Shown one piece after another: positions 1 to 8,922 of a stretch of DNA of 64,000 bases. The notes below the pieces were generated by a model that did not search any database, had not been told where the DNA came from, and saw nothing but the letters and a program-made list of their open reading frames with translations. This DNA comes from Brevibacillus agri (GTDB lineage: Bacteria; Bacillota; Bacilli; Brevibacillales; Brevibacillaceae), in contig NZ_CP026363.1 in the NCBI RefSeq assembly GCF_004117055.1, positions 3,588,001-3,652,000 of the forward strand, given 5' to 3'. Position 1 is the stretch's first letter. Every line of letters begins with the position of its first letter. The translations under genes were made by a program, and so were the position numbers.

Positions 1-237
1 GTAAACGCCAGCACCCAAAAAGTTGACGTGCGTGCTGAAGTTCACGTTTTGATTAGCCAGACGCGTGAAGTATTTCACCAGATCAGGCTCGGACAGAGCT
101 TCCGGAATGTTCAGCGCCCCTTTGAAGCGCACTTCTTCCGGGATGTCTGCAAACAGTTCTTCTACACTGGAAATGCCGAGAGTTTCGAGCATTTCGCGCT
201 TGTCCTGATCGGTTTGGGGCAGGTAGCGGTATTTCAC
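1..237 (-). CDS. gcvPA: Glycine dehydrogenase (decarboxylating) subunit 1, N-terminal part
   Basis: Subunit 1 of the two-part P protein of the glycine cleavage system, which decarboxylates glycine on PLP and passes the aminomethyl group to lipoyl-GcvH. Only the first 79 codons lie in the window; the gene runs off the left edge. The visible N-terminus (MKYRYLPQTDQDKREML, then a TLGISSVEELFADIPEEVRF-type segment) is characteristic of GcvPA. A GTG start at 235-237 is preceded by a GGAGGA ribosome site. It lies 43 bp downstream of gcvT on the same strand, so it is probably in the riboswitch-controlled gcvT-gcvPA-gcvPB operon. Identity is firm from sequence and context; the C-terminal part cannot be judged. 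Confidence 0.93.
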   Translation of the reverse strand, partial: MKYRYLPQTDQDKREMLETLGISSVEELFADIPEEVRFKGALNIPEALSEPDLVKYFTRLANQNVNFSTHVNFLGAGVY

Positions 238-280
238 GAACGTTGTCCTCCTCAAAATAGGATGTATAGTGGGCGATTGC

Positions 281-1384
281 TTAGTTTTTCGGACGTTTAT
301 AAAACGGAGCGGCGACAACCTCTGCTTTGAGGCGTTTTCCGCGAATTTCCACTTCCAGTTGGGTGCCAAGCGCCGCATGTTCGCTTTTCACGAGCGCCAA
401 TCCGACGTTTTTCTTCAAGGTAGGGGACTGCGTGCCTGTCGTCACTTCGCCCACCAGCTCTTCGCCGACGTAGACCGGATAGTGCGTGCGCGGAATGCCG
501 CGGTCGATCATCTCGATGCCGACGAGCTTGCGCGGCGCGCCGTTTTCTTTTTGCGCCTTGAGCACCTCTTGGCCGATGAACGGCACTTCTTTGTCCACCT
601 TCACCGCGAAGCCGATGCCTGCTTCAATCGGCGTGATGTCCTTGCTCAGCTCCTGGCCGTACAGCGGCAGCTTCGCTTCGAAGCGCAGCGTGTCGCGCGC
701 GCCAAGTCCGCAAGGCAGAAGCCCGTCTTCCTTGCCCGCTTCAAGCAACGCGTCCCACAGTTCAGCGGCACGCTCTGCAGGCAGGTAAATTTCAAAGCCG
801 TCCTCGCCTGTATAGCCTGTGCGGGATACCAGCGCGGAAATGCCAGCGACCTCTACGTCGCGCTCGAAACGGAAGAAGCCGATTTTCGACAGGTCTGTGG
901 CGGTCAGCTTTTGCAAAATCGACTCGGCCAAAGGCCCTTGAATGGCGATTTGCGCCGTTTGCGGCGAAATGTTTTCAATCGTGACACCCGGAATCAGGTG
1001 CTCTTCCAGCCATGCAAAGTCTTTGTCAATGTTTCCTGCGTTGATGACAAGCAGGTAATGGTCGTCCGCGTATTTGTAAACGAGCAGATCGTCGACCGTA
1101 CCGCCGTCCGGGTAGCAGAGCACGCTGTACTGCGCTTGCCCGACAGCCAGCTTGGACACGTCGTTGGTGGTGACGCGCTGCAAGTATTCGAGCGCACTCT
1201 CGCCTTTTACGTCTACTTCTCCCATGTGGGATACATCAAACAGACCTGCTTTCGTCCGAACGGCTTCGTGCTCCTGGCCAATGCTGGAAAACTGTACAGG
1301 CAGCTCCCAGCCGCCGAAGTCGATTGTCTTGGCGCCGTATTTTGCGTAGGAATCAAACAGTGGCGTTCTTTTCAGATTGGACAT
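281..1384 (-). CDS. gcvT: Aminomethyltransferase (glycine cleavage T protein)
   Basis: T protein of glycine cleavage: it transfers the methylene group from aminomethyl-lipoyl-GcvH to tetrahydrofolate and releases ammonia. The 367-residue product has the usual length. It opens with [19 protein letters not shown], contains the [10 protein letters not shown] motif and the late segments [11 protein letters not shown] and [12 protein letters not shown], all typical of GcvT. I chose the ATG at 1382-1384 because the family starts here and the longer open frame upstream is riboswitch leader, not coding. First gene of the operon, followed by gcvPA. Expression should be turned on by glycine through the tandem riboswitch just upstream. 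Confidence 0.97.
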   Translation of the reverse strand: MSNLKRTPLFDSYAKYGAKTIDFGGWELPVQFSSIGQEHEAVRTKAGLFDVSHMGEVDVKGESALEYLQRVTTNDVSKLAVGQAQYSVLCYPDGGTVDDLLVYKYADDHYLLVINAGNIDKDFAWLEEHLIPGVTIENISPQTAQIAIQGPLAESILQKLTATDLSKIGFFRFERDVEVAGISALVSRTGYTGEDGFEIYLPAERAAELWDALLEAGKEDGLLPCGLGARDTLRFEAKLPLYGQELSKDITPIEAGIGFAVKVDKEVPFIGQEVLKAQKENGAPRKLVGIEMIDRGIPRTHYPVYVGEELVGEVTTGTQSPTLKKNVGLALVKSEHAALGTQLEVEIRGKRLKAEVVAAPFYKRPKN

Positions 1385-1448
1385 GTGTGGCACCTCCCAA
1401 AAACTGTTAGTCGGCATTTCTCCCCATGAAAAAACAGAGGCGAAAAAA

Positions 1449-1473
1449 CGGGTACACCAAAAGAACGGTGCCC
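1449..1473 (-). terminator. Riboswitch expression-platform hairpin before gcvT
   Basis: On the minus strand a GGGCACC...GGTGTACCC hairpin is followed directly by a run of T, between the second glycine aptamer and the gcvT start. This is an intrinsic terminator in the place expected for the expression platform. Inference: glycine binding prevents it from forming. Confidence 0.7.
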
Positions 1474-1480
1474 ATTTCTC

Positions 1481-1682
1481 CTCCTCTGTCCTTGGTACCT
1501 GAGAGTTACCTTGCCAATCAAGCGCGGCGGGGATCACCGCGCTTGCAAGTTTCCCCTTTGGTGGCTCCGATTTCGAGCTCTCTCCAGAGTTGCGTCCAGT
1601 AGAGGTTCTTTTGCCTGAGAGATTCACCGTTCCCGGCTTGCTCCTTCGGCGCTGCAGTGGTTCGCGCAGTCTCTCCCTGCTA
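1481..1682 (-). promoter_or_regulatory. Tandem glycine riboswitch
   Basis: Two successive aptamers read on the minus strand upstream of gcvT. The first holds GGAGAGAC... and GGTGAATCTCTCAGGCAAAAG; the second holds a GGAG...CCACC..GGGGAAAC segment and GGTAACTCTCAGGTACCAAGGAC, and ends in GAGGAGG. These are the conserved blocks of the gcvT-element family, in the usual tandem arrangement with a short linker near 1580. The placement before gcvT and the downstream terminator fit a glycine-activated transcriptional switch. Confidence 0.93.
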
Positions 1683-1909
1683 CTATCATTCGCGTTGGTT
1701 AGATGGTCATACATAAGTTTTTGCTATGATTTCCATACTAATGAATGAACTTCCTCTATATCCTACCATGAGAGTCCGCCGTTGAAAATATGCAAATTAA
1801 CAGTCAGATCAAGAAATACTTAACAAAATGATGAACACGATCATAAATGTTAAGTTTTTTGATAAAGCGCATGAAAGTTATGGCAGAGCTGTGTAAAGGA
1901 GTAACGTAT

Positions 1910-3610
1910 ATGCCGAATATTCCTGTTTCATTTGACACGAGCTGGATATCCCCGCTGACGGAGCGAATGCACGAAGACGGCCCCTGGGACAAGTGGGAGC
2001 TGTTCAAGCTGGCGCTGGAAGCGGAAGAGGCCATGGCTGTTCGCGAGTTCGATCAGTTGCAATGCCTGAAATACTTGCCGCTGCTCTCCCCGTTTCCCCA
2101 CCAGTTGCAAACGGCGGAGCGAGTGCTCAACGACATGCGCGGACGCGCGATCCTCGCCGACGAGGTCGGACTGGGCAAGACGATCGAAGCCGGGCTGATT
2201 ATGAAGGAGTACATGGTCAGGGGTCTGGCGAAAAAAATTCTCGTGCTCGTCCCCGCCTCCCTCGTCATCCAATGGACGAAGGAGTTGCAGCAAAAATTCG
2301 GGATTCCCGCCGTGGCGCAAAAAAAGGAGTACATGTGGCGGCAGCATGAAGTCGTCGTCGCCTCCATCGACACGGCGAAACGAGATCCGCACCGCCGCCA
2401 CGTCCTCGACATCGACTACGACATGCTGATTATCGACGAGGCGCACAAGCTGAAAAACAAACGGACGCGAAACTATCAGTTCGTGAAGGAAATTCGCAAA
2501 AAATATTGCCTGCTGCTCACGGCTACGCCGATCCAGAACGAAATGGACGAGCTGTACAACCTGATTAATTTGTTGAAGCCGGGGCACCTCGGCCACTCCA
2601 CGTCGTTTTCCTCCAATTACGTCGAAGGAAAGCGACAGTCGAAAAACAGCGACAAATTGCGCGAAGAAATTGAAAAGGTGATGATTCGCAACAAGCGAAG
2701 CGACGGCGGCATCCAGTTCACCAGTCGCCGCGTCCAGTCGATTCCGATTGAGCTGTCGCAGGAAGAGATGGAGCTGTACGAGGGCGTCACCCGCTTTGTG
2801 CGCGACCAGTACCAGACAGGAGCTGGCCTGTTCAACTCGCTCGCCTTGATTACGTTGCAGCGCGAGGTTTGCTCCAGCAAGGAAGCCTCGTTCATGACGC
2901 TGTACAACATGCACCAGCGCACCAGCGAAGACTCCCCCCTGCGCGGCCGAATTTTGGAGCTGGTGGAGATGATTAAGCGGATCGAGACGCATTCCAAGGC
3001 GGCCAAAACGGTCGAGCTGATCCAGGAGATCAACGACAAAGTCATCATTTTCACCGAGTACCGGGCGACGCAAAACTACCTGCAAAAATATTTGCATGAC
3101 CACGGCATTACTTCTGTGCCGTTTCGCGGCGGCTTCAAGCGCAGCAAAAAAGACTGGATGACCGATTTGTTTCAAAACCGCGCGCAAGTACTGATCGCCA
3201 CAGAGGCTGGCGGGGAAGGGATCAACCTGCAGTTTTGCAACCAGGTCATCAACTACGACATGCCGTGGAACCCGATGCGCGTCGAGCAGCGGATCGGCCG
3301 TGTCCACCGTCTCGGCCAGAAGCGGGACGTGCACATTTACAATTTGTCCACCGTCGGCACGATTGAGGAGCACATTTTGAAGCTGCTGTACGAAAAAATC
3401 GACCTGTTCGAGATGGTCATCGGCGAACTGGACGACATCGTGGAGCGGCTGAATCTCAACTCGTCGCTGGAAGAAAATTTGACGCAGATCATCATGGATT
3501 CCAAATCGGCCCGCGAAATGGCGTTGAAGCTCGACAACATGGGCCACGCCATCCGCGCCAGCAGACAGCAGCACGCATCCCCTGCCCTGTCGGAAGCGGC
3601 AGAGCAGTAG
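1910..3610 (+). CDS. yqhH: SNF2-family DEAD/DEAH-box helicase, YqhH type
   Basis: Superfamily 2 ATPase of the SNF2/RapA-like group, 566 residues. Motif I DEVGLGKT is at residues 84-91, motif II DEAH at 176-179, motif III TATPIQN at about 204-210, and the C-terminal helicase half carries EAGGEGINLQ and QRIGRVHRLGQ (motifs V and VI). The ATG at 1910 follows TAAAGGAG and starts MPNIPVSFDTSW; an upstream in-frame ATG at 1847 has no good ribosome site. It stands divergent from gcvT and is followed after 36 bp by yqhG, the same order as in Bacillus subtilis. The exact substrate of YqhH is not known to me; a role in remodelling nucleic acid or transcription complexes is inferred from the family only. 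Confidence 0.9.
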   Translation: MPNIPVSFDTSWISPLTERMHEDGPWDKWELFKLALEAEEAMAVREFDQLQCLKYLPLLSPFPHQLQTAERVLNDMRGRAILADEVGLGKTIEAGLIMKEYMVRGLAKKILVLVPASLVIQWTKELQQKFGIPAVAQKKEYMWRQHEVVVASIDTAKRDPHRRHVLDIDYDMLIIDEAHKLKNKRTRNYQFVKEIRKKYCLLLTATPIQNEMDELYNLINLLKPGHLGHSTSFSSNYVEGKRQSKNSDKLREEIEKVMIRNKRSDGGIQFTSRRVQSIPIELSQEEMELYEGVTRFVRDQYQTGAGLFNSLALITLQREVCSSKEASFMTLYNMHQRTSEDSPLRGRILELVEMIKRIETHSKAAKTVELIQEINDKVIIFTEYRATQNYLQKYLHDHGITSVPFRGGFKRSKKDWMTDLFQNRAQVLIATEAGGEGINLQFCNQVINYDMPWNPMRVEQRIGRVHRLGQKRDVHIYNLSTVGTIEEHILKLLYEKIDLFEMVIGELDDIVERLNLNSSLEENLTQIIMDSKSAREMALKLDNMGHAIRASRQQHASPALSEAAEQ

Positions 3611-3646
3611 CAGAAAAAACGCACACAAGAAAAGAGGTTTCTCCTG

Positions 3647-4768
3647 ATGCAAGCCAACCAGGTCAGGCAATTTGTAGAGCGCTACCTCGCGACTTTTTCC
3701 GCGCACATCGTCGAAGCCCACCCGGATTACTTGACGGTCAAGCTTCCGGTCGAGGTCGACAAGGATATCGGCAACCGCCCGTTTTACTGGAGCTGGGTCG
3801 ACAAAATGAACCTGGCCTACCAGCCGCTCGTGCTCACCTTTGCGTTTCACCCGGACCGGATGCCGGACGGGCTGCGGGCCGAGCATCTGCATCTGGGCGC
3901 TGCGCGCATGCAGCAAATTTTTGCCTCGGCGAAAAAGCACGGGCGCTTTTTATGCATGTACGAGCAAAATACCGCTTCCTTGCCAAGCACCGGCAAGCGT
4001 CGCTCCACGCCGCTCGTTCCCTGGCTCGGGCTCAACCTGAAAGTATCGCTCATCTGCGACAAACGGCGCGACATCATGCTCTATCTCGGGATCAACCTGC
4101 ATCAGCCGCGCCTCGTGCACGACTTTTCCTCGTTTTTGTTTCAGTTGACGCTTGCGCCCGCGATCCCGGACTACTTTTACACGCTCGACCGGAAGCTGTC
4201 TGTGGAAGACGCGCTGGAGCTGGCCCGGCAGGAGGTCGATGCGATCATCGCGCAGGAAGACCAGGAGTGGGCCGTAGAGGCGCGGGCGCGACTGACGGAG
4301 GAGCTGGACATCCTCGCCGCCTACTACGAAGAGCTGGCCCGACGAGAGCCGCCTGCCGAACAGAGCGAGACAGAAGCAGCCGAGGCGGAAGCGGTAGAGT
4401 CCCCGGAGCAAAAAGCCTCGATCCCGCTGCCTGCGCGCGACGCCGTCCCCGCCAGGGAGGCTGTTGTCGAAGCTGCGCAGACGCTTGACGAATACCGCTC
4501 TTCCGGCGGGCGAATCCTCGACTTTTTACGTGCCAATGGCGTCCAGGTGACGCCGCGCGAGGAAATCAACCAGGAGGAATGGAAAAAAAGCACGCCGGAA
4601 GAAGAAAAACAGCGACGGATGGACGAGCTGCGCTGGCAGTACGAGCCGCGCATCGAGGTTCATTTTATTAACGGCGGACTGTTTTACTTGCACTCTGCTC
4701 CGCCTGTCATTAAAGCGCATCCGGCAAAAACGGTGCGCCATCTCCCCGCATCCGGGCGAATCATGTAA
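3647..4768 (+). CDS. yqhG: YqhG family protein
   Basis: A 373-residue protein matching the YqhG family by its opening (MQANQVRQFVERYLATFSAH, then a region rich in YLTVKLPVEVDKDIGNRPFYW). No signal peptide or membrane segment is visible. A central acidic and Ala/Glu-rich stretch (about residues 240-275) looks disordered and separates two conserved parts. It lies directly after the SNF2 helicase gene, as in B. subtilis, and is probably co-transcribed with it. No biochemical function is established that I know of; partnership with YqhH is inferred from conserved adjacency. Confidence 0.85.
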   Translation: MQANQVRQFVERYLATFSAHIVEAHPDYLTVKLPVEVDKDIGNRPFYWSWVDKMNLAYQPLVLTFAFHPDRMPDGLRAEHLHLGAARMQQIFASAKKHGRFLCMYEQNTASLPSTGKRRSTPLVPWLGLNLKVSLICDKRRDIMLYLGINLHQPRLVHDFSSFLFQLTLAPAIPDYFYTLDRKLSVEDALELARQEVDAIIAQEDQEWAVEARARLTEELDILAAYYEELARREPPAEQSETEAAEAEAVESPEQKASIPLPARDAVPAREAVVEAAQTLDEYRSSGGRILDFLRANGVQVTPREEINQEEWKKSTPEEEKQRRMDELRWQYEPRIEVHFINGGLFYLHSAPPVIKAHPAKTVRHLPASGRIM

Positions 4769-4872
4769 AAGATCAGCGAGAAGAAGTGCTGCGGAACTGA
4801 CAAGTTGCAACAAATCTTTTTGTCATAGCTGGTTACAATAGGAATAAGCTTAGCCTGTACAAAAGGTGGTGC

Positions 4873-5721
4873 ATGTTTGTGACCAGACGATTCCTCCCCC
4901 TTCTCGGGGTGCTCTTGTCTTTTGCGTTGCTCGCCTGGCCTGTCCACGCAGAGGAGAGCTGGGACAAAGAGTTTCACGCCCAAATCCAGACGTGGATGAA
5001 CGAACTCGCCAACCGCGATCCGCAATTCAAGGAGTGGCAAAAAGCCGATACAGAAGTGCAGACACTCGGCCCGAATCAACATCAGTGGCTGGTCAGCATC
5101 AAAAAAACAGACAGACAGGTAGGGTACCTGGTCGTGGGAGAGGCCGTCGAAGCGCCTGCCCAGGAAAAATTCGTGCTGTTGGAATACGGGGTCGGGGAAT
5201 ACATTTTGTTCGACGATGCCTTTGCCCCGCGGGAAATTGCCGCAGAGCCTGTCTACGACGGATTCGCTTCCTACTGGCTGATCGCCCGCCAGTCGTCGCC
5301 GCAACTGGTGAACGCCAAAACAGGCGAAGCGTACCCCGCTTCCTTCGCCGCAAACGAGCCAGTCTTTCGCAGCCTGGCTGCGCAAAATCTGGTACAGACC
5401 GGGCAGCGGCTGACAGGGACGCGCATCCTGCAAGGGACGCAAAAAGATCCGTTCGACCAGATCGGCTGGGTCAGCCAGTTGTACGGGGACAGCGCAATTT
5501 CATGGCCGCAGTTGTGGCAGCAGCAAAGCGATGCACCCGTGACGCTGACCGTTCCGCTGTACCACTCCCAGGTGCTCGCCCCGTTCGTCGTCGGCTCGCT
5601 TCATTTGTGGAACGATCAAAACGCTTACGTGGGAGTATGGGATGAAGGGCTGCGCTTTGTCCCCTACGCTTACGCTGACAAGGTCGGAAAATTTTACGTA
5701 GCGGGGCAGCCGCAGAGCTGA
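4873..5721 (+). CDS. Secreted protein of unknown function
   Basis: 282 residues, beginning with a clear Sec signal peptide (MFVTRRFLPLLGVLLSFALL, with likely cleavage after AWPVHA). The mature part is soluble-looking, rich in aromatic and acidic residues, with no cysteine cluster, lipobox or catalytic motif that I recognise. The start follows AAGGTGGTGC. It sits about 100 bp after yqhG and ends at a strong terminator, so it may be read with its own promoter or as the last gene of the yqhHG unit. I do not recognise the family. Confidence 0.75.
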   Translation: MFVTRRFLPLLGVLLSFALLAWPVHAEESWDKEFHAQIQTWMNELANRDPQFKEWQKADTEVQTLGPNQHQWLVSIKKTDRQVGYLVVGEAVEAPAQEKFVLLEYGVGEYILFDDAFAPREIAAEPVYDGFASYWLIARQSSPQLVNAKTGEAYPASFAANEPVFRSLAAQNLVQTGQRLTGTRILQGTQKDPFDQIGWVSQLYGDSAISWPQLWQQQSDAPVTLTVPLYHSQVLAPFVVGSLHLWNDQNAYVGVWDEGLRFVPYAYADKVGKFYVAGQPQS

Positions 5722-5740
5722 TCCGTCGCTTTTGGCAAAA

Positions 5741-5782
5741 AAACAAGCTCCCTGCCAGTCGCTGGCGGAGAGCTTGTTTTTT
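5741..5782 (+). terminator. Intrinsic terminator after the secreted protein gene
   Basis: AAACAAGCTC pairs with GAGCTTGTTT around an inner CTGCCAG/CTGGCGG stem and is followed by a T run. It also has an A run on its left side, so it can serve the convergent minus-strand genes. Confidence 0.85.
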
Positions 5783-5834
5783 GATTGGGCTGCGCGCTTG
5801 TTCTAGCGAAGGCGCAGCCTTTGGCTATTTTCGA

Positions 5835-6089
5835 TCAATGATGATCGGTTGGGGAAAGGCGTTCGTGTACGGCATGAAAAACTTCATCGGCCGTCATTCC
5901 CTCTGCATTGATTACCGACGCACCTGTAATCGTCTTGTTCTGATCGCCCAAGACGTTTATATCCTGACCCGTAATCACGATCGCGTCGACCACCTGTTGC
6001 CAGTTTCCCAAATCGACGACATCATAGCCGTTATCGCACAGCATTTTGCGAATCTGGGAAAGGGACTTTTCTACCGCTACTCTCGCCAT
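5835..6089 (-). CDS. UPF0180 family protein (YkuS-like)
   Basis: 84-residue protein beginning MARVAVEKSLSQIRKML and containing GYDVVDL, a VITGQD segment and INAEGMTADEV; these fit the small UPF0180/YkuS family of unknown function. The ATG at 6087-6089 matches the family start; an in-frame GTG at 6093-6095 lies closer to the GGAGG and could add two residues. It is the last member of a minus-strand series with yqzE, aroK and the M1 peptidase upstream. Confidence 0.8.
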   Translation of the reverse strand: MARVAVEKSLSQIRKMLCDNGYDVVDLGNWQQVVDAIVITGQDINVLGDQNKTITGASVINAEGMTADEVFHAVHERLSPTDHH

Positions 6090-6125
6090 ACGCACCGCAC
6101 CCTCCGTCCGCTTACCAAGGTAGGA

Positions 6126-6287
6126 TTATTTGCGCCACAACAGCCGGATCGACATAGGGATCGCCCCGAACCAGCGTGCCGACCAAGGCTCACGCGGAGC
6201 CTTTCGCTGACGCCGTTCATCTTTTGGCGTATCCATGTACTGGACAAACAATTTCGTCAGGTACTTCAAATACTCTTGAAAGGACAT
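6126..6287 (-). CDS. yqzE: YqzE family protein
   Basis: Short basic protein, 53 residues, beginning MSFQEYLKYLTKLFVQYMDT and containing PKDERRQR and a WSARWFGAIP segment. These are the recognisable features of YqzE, which in Bacillus lies between the comG operon and aroK; here it likewise sits just downstream of aroK. The ATG at 6285-6287 follows GGAGGTCACGTGCG. The C-terminal third is hydrophobic and probably membrane-associated. Function unknown. No comG genes are present next to it. Confidence 0.8.
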   Translation of the reverse strand: MSFQEYLKYLTKLFVQYMDTPKDERRQRKAPREPWSARWFGAIPMSIRLLWRK

Positions 6288-6354
6288 CGCACGTGACCTC
6301 CTTCGTACTCGCAGATACACGCCGTCTTTTTTCCGGCAATAGCGCTGTCCTTTT

Positions 6355-6876
6355 TTATTGTTTCCCGTCTTTTGCGCTTTCAACCACCTGCGCCTTAATT
6401 TCGTCCACGATCGCCTCCAGGCTTTTTCCGGTCGTATCCACCTGGATCGGGGCAAAATCGTACGCCCCCGCGCGTTCCGCCATCAATGTTTTCACACGTT
6501 CTGCCACCCCGCCGGAAAGCAGCGGGCGCGAAGTATCGTTTTCCAGCCGCCTGATTAATTCTTCTTCGCTGGCATAAAGCGCGATCACGGTTCCTTTTGC
6601 CAGCATGATCTCGACATTTTGCTTGCGCAGGACAGCTCCTCCGCCTGTCGTCAAAACTTGCGGACCATCGTCCAGAAGCTGTGACAGCAGGCGGGACTCC
6701 GCATCGCGAAAATACGTCTCCCCGTGCCGGGCGAACAGCTCCGGGATGGAGCAGCCTTCCTTTTCGATGATCGCGGCATCCAGGTCATGGTGCGCGATTC
6801 CCAAAGAATCGGCCAGCGCGACGCCGACCGTCGTCTTTCCGGTTCCCATAAAGCCGACCAGAATCAAGTTTTTCAT
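6355..6876 (-). CDS. aroK: Shikimate kinase
   Basis: Phosphorylates shikimate at the 3-OH with ATP, the fifth step of the chorismate pathway. The 173-residue length is typical. Walker A is GFMGTGKTT (residues 8-16), the shikimate-binding DxD-type segment is LDAAIIEKEG, the FRDAESRLL segment and the GGGAV loop follow, and the lid RPLL is present. The ATG at 6874-6876 overlaps the stop of the upstream M1 peptidase by four bases (ATGA), indicating translational coupling. An AGGTGG ribosome site lies inside the upstream gene. Cytoplasmic. Confidence 0.95.
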   Translation of the reverse strand: MKNLILVGFMGTGKTTVGVALADSLGIAHHDLDAAIIEKEGCSIPELFARHGETYFRDAESRLLSQLLDDGPQVLTTGGGAVLRKQNVEIMLAKGTVIALYASEEELIRRLENDTSRPLLSGGVAERVKTLMAERAGAYDFAPIQVDTTGKSLEAIVDEIKAQVVESAKDGKQ

Positions 6877-8741
6877 TTTGTTTCCGCCACCTTTCCACTC
6901 GCTTTTCGCGTTTGAATTTTTACGGTTTTCTCGGCTGGATTGTAGTCCGTATCCCATTCGAATACGTCAGCGAAAAACGACAGCGGCACCATCGTGCGCT
7001 CCTTGATTTCCGTCAGCGGATGACCGAGGTCGAGCTTTTGCCCATCGCGGATGGCGAATCGTTCCCGCTCCTTGACGAACACTTCTCGGCCATTGCCTCT
7101 TACGCGAATCATCTGCTTTTCCTGATCCCAGCTTATGGCAAGCCCCATTTTTTCCCCCAGCTCGCGCAGCGGCAAATACACCGTGCCGCCTGTCGCCCTG
7201 GCCGGAATGGACGGATAAAAGCTCATGTTGTTGATGATCGTCGTGATGTACGGCTCCAGTTGCACAGCGCCCAGGCCTTCGCGATTCGGCTTTTTCGTCG
7301 CGTACACGAAGTATTTCGCTTCGCCTTGCAGCGTTTGCCCCAGCGCCTGGTCGAGATGCTCGGCCCCGATCACGCTGCCGTGGTAGTTTTGCTGCACGCG
7401 GTGCAGAAAACGTTTGTACGCGTCATCGCCAATCTGCTTGCGCAAATGGTCAAACAGCAGCGCCCCTTTCGAATACCACGTCCAATGGAACTCTTCTTCG
7501 GTCGCGAACTTTTGCAACGGCTTGTCCAGGCTGCCGTTGGGGTAGCGCTCCTGCAAGCGGCGGGCGTCGCGATTGTACTCATCGAGCAGCGTGGAGGCCG
7601 ACTGCGCTCCGTACCGGTTTTGCAAGTAATGGTACACGCTCAGCTCCACAAGCCCTTCGTCCAGCCAGCCGTGAGACGCTTCCAGCGTCGCCACGCTGTT
7701 GTACCACCACAAATGGGCGATTTCATGCGGCAACCAGTGGTCGATCAGATTGCGCTGGTACATGTCGCGCTTGAAAATGGCGAGATTGGCGTACTCCATC
7801 GCATACGTCGTGCCCGTGCTCGTCTCGGCAATCGCGACGTGCGGATACGGAAGCGGTCCGTACCAGTCGTTGTACGTAGGAAACACCGACTCCGCAATCG
7901 TCTTGATCCGCTGGATGTTGCCTTTGTCCACGGACGCAATATCGACAGACAGGTTCGGCCCCATCTGGATCGTCTCCACATGATACAGCGGGCTGCCGAC
8001 CAAGGCGAAATTGAGCAGCTTTTTGCCCTCGTAGCGGATTAGCTGCTTGCTGCCCTCGACTGCCTTTGTACTGCCCCGGCCCCACGAGCTGACCCAGTTG
8101 TAGCCTTTCGGGGAGACGAAGGAGACGTCGTAGTTGGCGTAATGGTAGACGAACGGATCGCCAAAATCTACCCGTTGCGGCGGATCGTACCATTTTCCTT
8201 GCTGGTTTTGCGCGCCCAGCATCGGATACCACGTCGTCAGCGTCCAGATGTCGTCCTTGACGCCAAAGCGCGTCCCTCTGCGCGGCACCGGATTTTCAAA
8301 CTCGATCGCGAGCGTCCCGCGCATTTCCGCTCCCAGCGGGTTTGCCAGCTTGACCGTGGACAGGCCGCGTTCAAAGGCAAGCGGCTTGTCTTTGTAGCGG
8401 ATCGACTTGACCGTCATTTTGTTCCACAAATAATCGTAGACGTACAGACGCAGGTCTGCCGTCTGCGGATTGTCAAATTCGACCGTCATTTTCCCCGTAA
8501 TTTTGGCCTCAGACGTATGTAATTCGGCTTGAATCTTGTAGACGGGATGCAAATCCTTCACGTAGGAAGGCAGCGGCGGATCGTATGAAAACGGATCGGC
8601 TCCGGTTTGTTCCGCGCCTGTCGCCTGGCTTGTCTCCAACCATTTGGAAATCGCTGGCCAATAGCTGATGATGCCGATAGAGCCAAACATGACCAGAATC
8701 GTTACACATACCAATAAACTCGTTTTTTGCAAAGTCTTCAT
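6873..8741 (-). CDS. Membrane-anchored M1 family metallopeptidase with C-terminal copper amine oxidase N-like domain
   Basis: 622 residues. An N-terminal membrane segment (about residues 7-27) probably anchors the protein with its catalytic part outside. The zinc site is HEIAH at 339-343 with the third ligand in WLDEGL (Glu 362). The substrate-side GAMEN-type motif appears as YAMEY at 313-317. Residues from about 525 to 610 (VYLPLRELGEKMG, then MVPLSFFADVFEW) form a copper-amine-oxidase-N-like stalk domain, often seen on cell-surface proteins of Paenibacillaceae. The start is chosen at MKTLQKT after a GGGGG ribosome site. An aminopeptidase activity on peptides outside the membrane is inferred. 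It is transcribed ahead of aroK with a four-base overlap. Confidence 0.88.
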   Translation of the reverse strand: MKTLQKTSLLVCVTILVMFGSIGIISYWPAISKWLETSQATGAEQTGADPFSYDPPLPSYVKDLHPVYKIQAELHTSEAKITGKMTVEFDNPQTADLRLYVYDYLWNKMTVKSIRYKDKPLAFERGLSTVKLANPLGAEMRGTLAIEFENPVPRRGTRFGVKDDIWTLTTWYPMLGAQNQQGKWYDPPQRVDFGDPFVYHYANYDVSFVSPKGYNWVSSWGRGSTKAVEGSKQLIRYEGKKLLNFALVGSPLYHVETIQMGPNLSVDIASVDKGNIQRIKTIAESVFPTYNDWYGPLPYPHVAIAETSTGTTYAMEYANLAIFKRDMYQRNLIDHWLPHEIAHLWWYNSVATLEASHGWLDEGLVELSVYHYLQNRYGAQSASTLLDEYNRDARRLQERYPNGSLDKPLQKFATEEEFHWTWYSKGALLFDHLRKQIGDDAYKRFLHRVQQNYHGSVIGAEHLDQALGQTLQGEAKYFVYATKKPNREGLGAVQLEPYITTIINNMSFYPSIPARATGGTVYLPLRELGEKMGLAISWDQEKQMIRVRGNGREVFVKERERFAIRDGQKLDLGHPLTEIKERTMVPLSFFADVFEWDTDYNPAEKTVKIQTRKASGKVAETK

Positions 8742-8922
8742 GACAGCCCCCAAAAAATCGCTCGGCTGCAAGCGTTCATTTTTGTTCCATTGTAGCAAAT
8801 AAAAAACAGAGTGAGTAGAAATTCAGGAGATTCTGTAGAGAAATCGCCATTTTTGTCGATCTGTTTTGCCGCAAATGAAAAAGCCGCCTCCCTGTCAGCA
8901 GCTTGGGCGAACGGCGAATTTC

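Noticed and set aside
1928-3940. 670-codon open frame on the minus strand opposite yqhH
   Set aside because: A frame shadow in GC-rich coding sequence; composition is Leu/Gln/Arg/His-rich with no domain, and it lies fully antisense to a clear SNF2 helicase.
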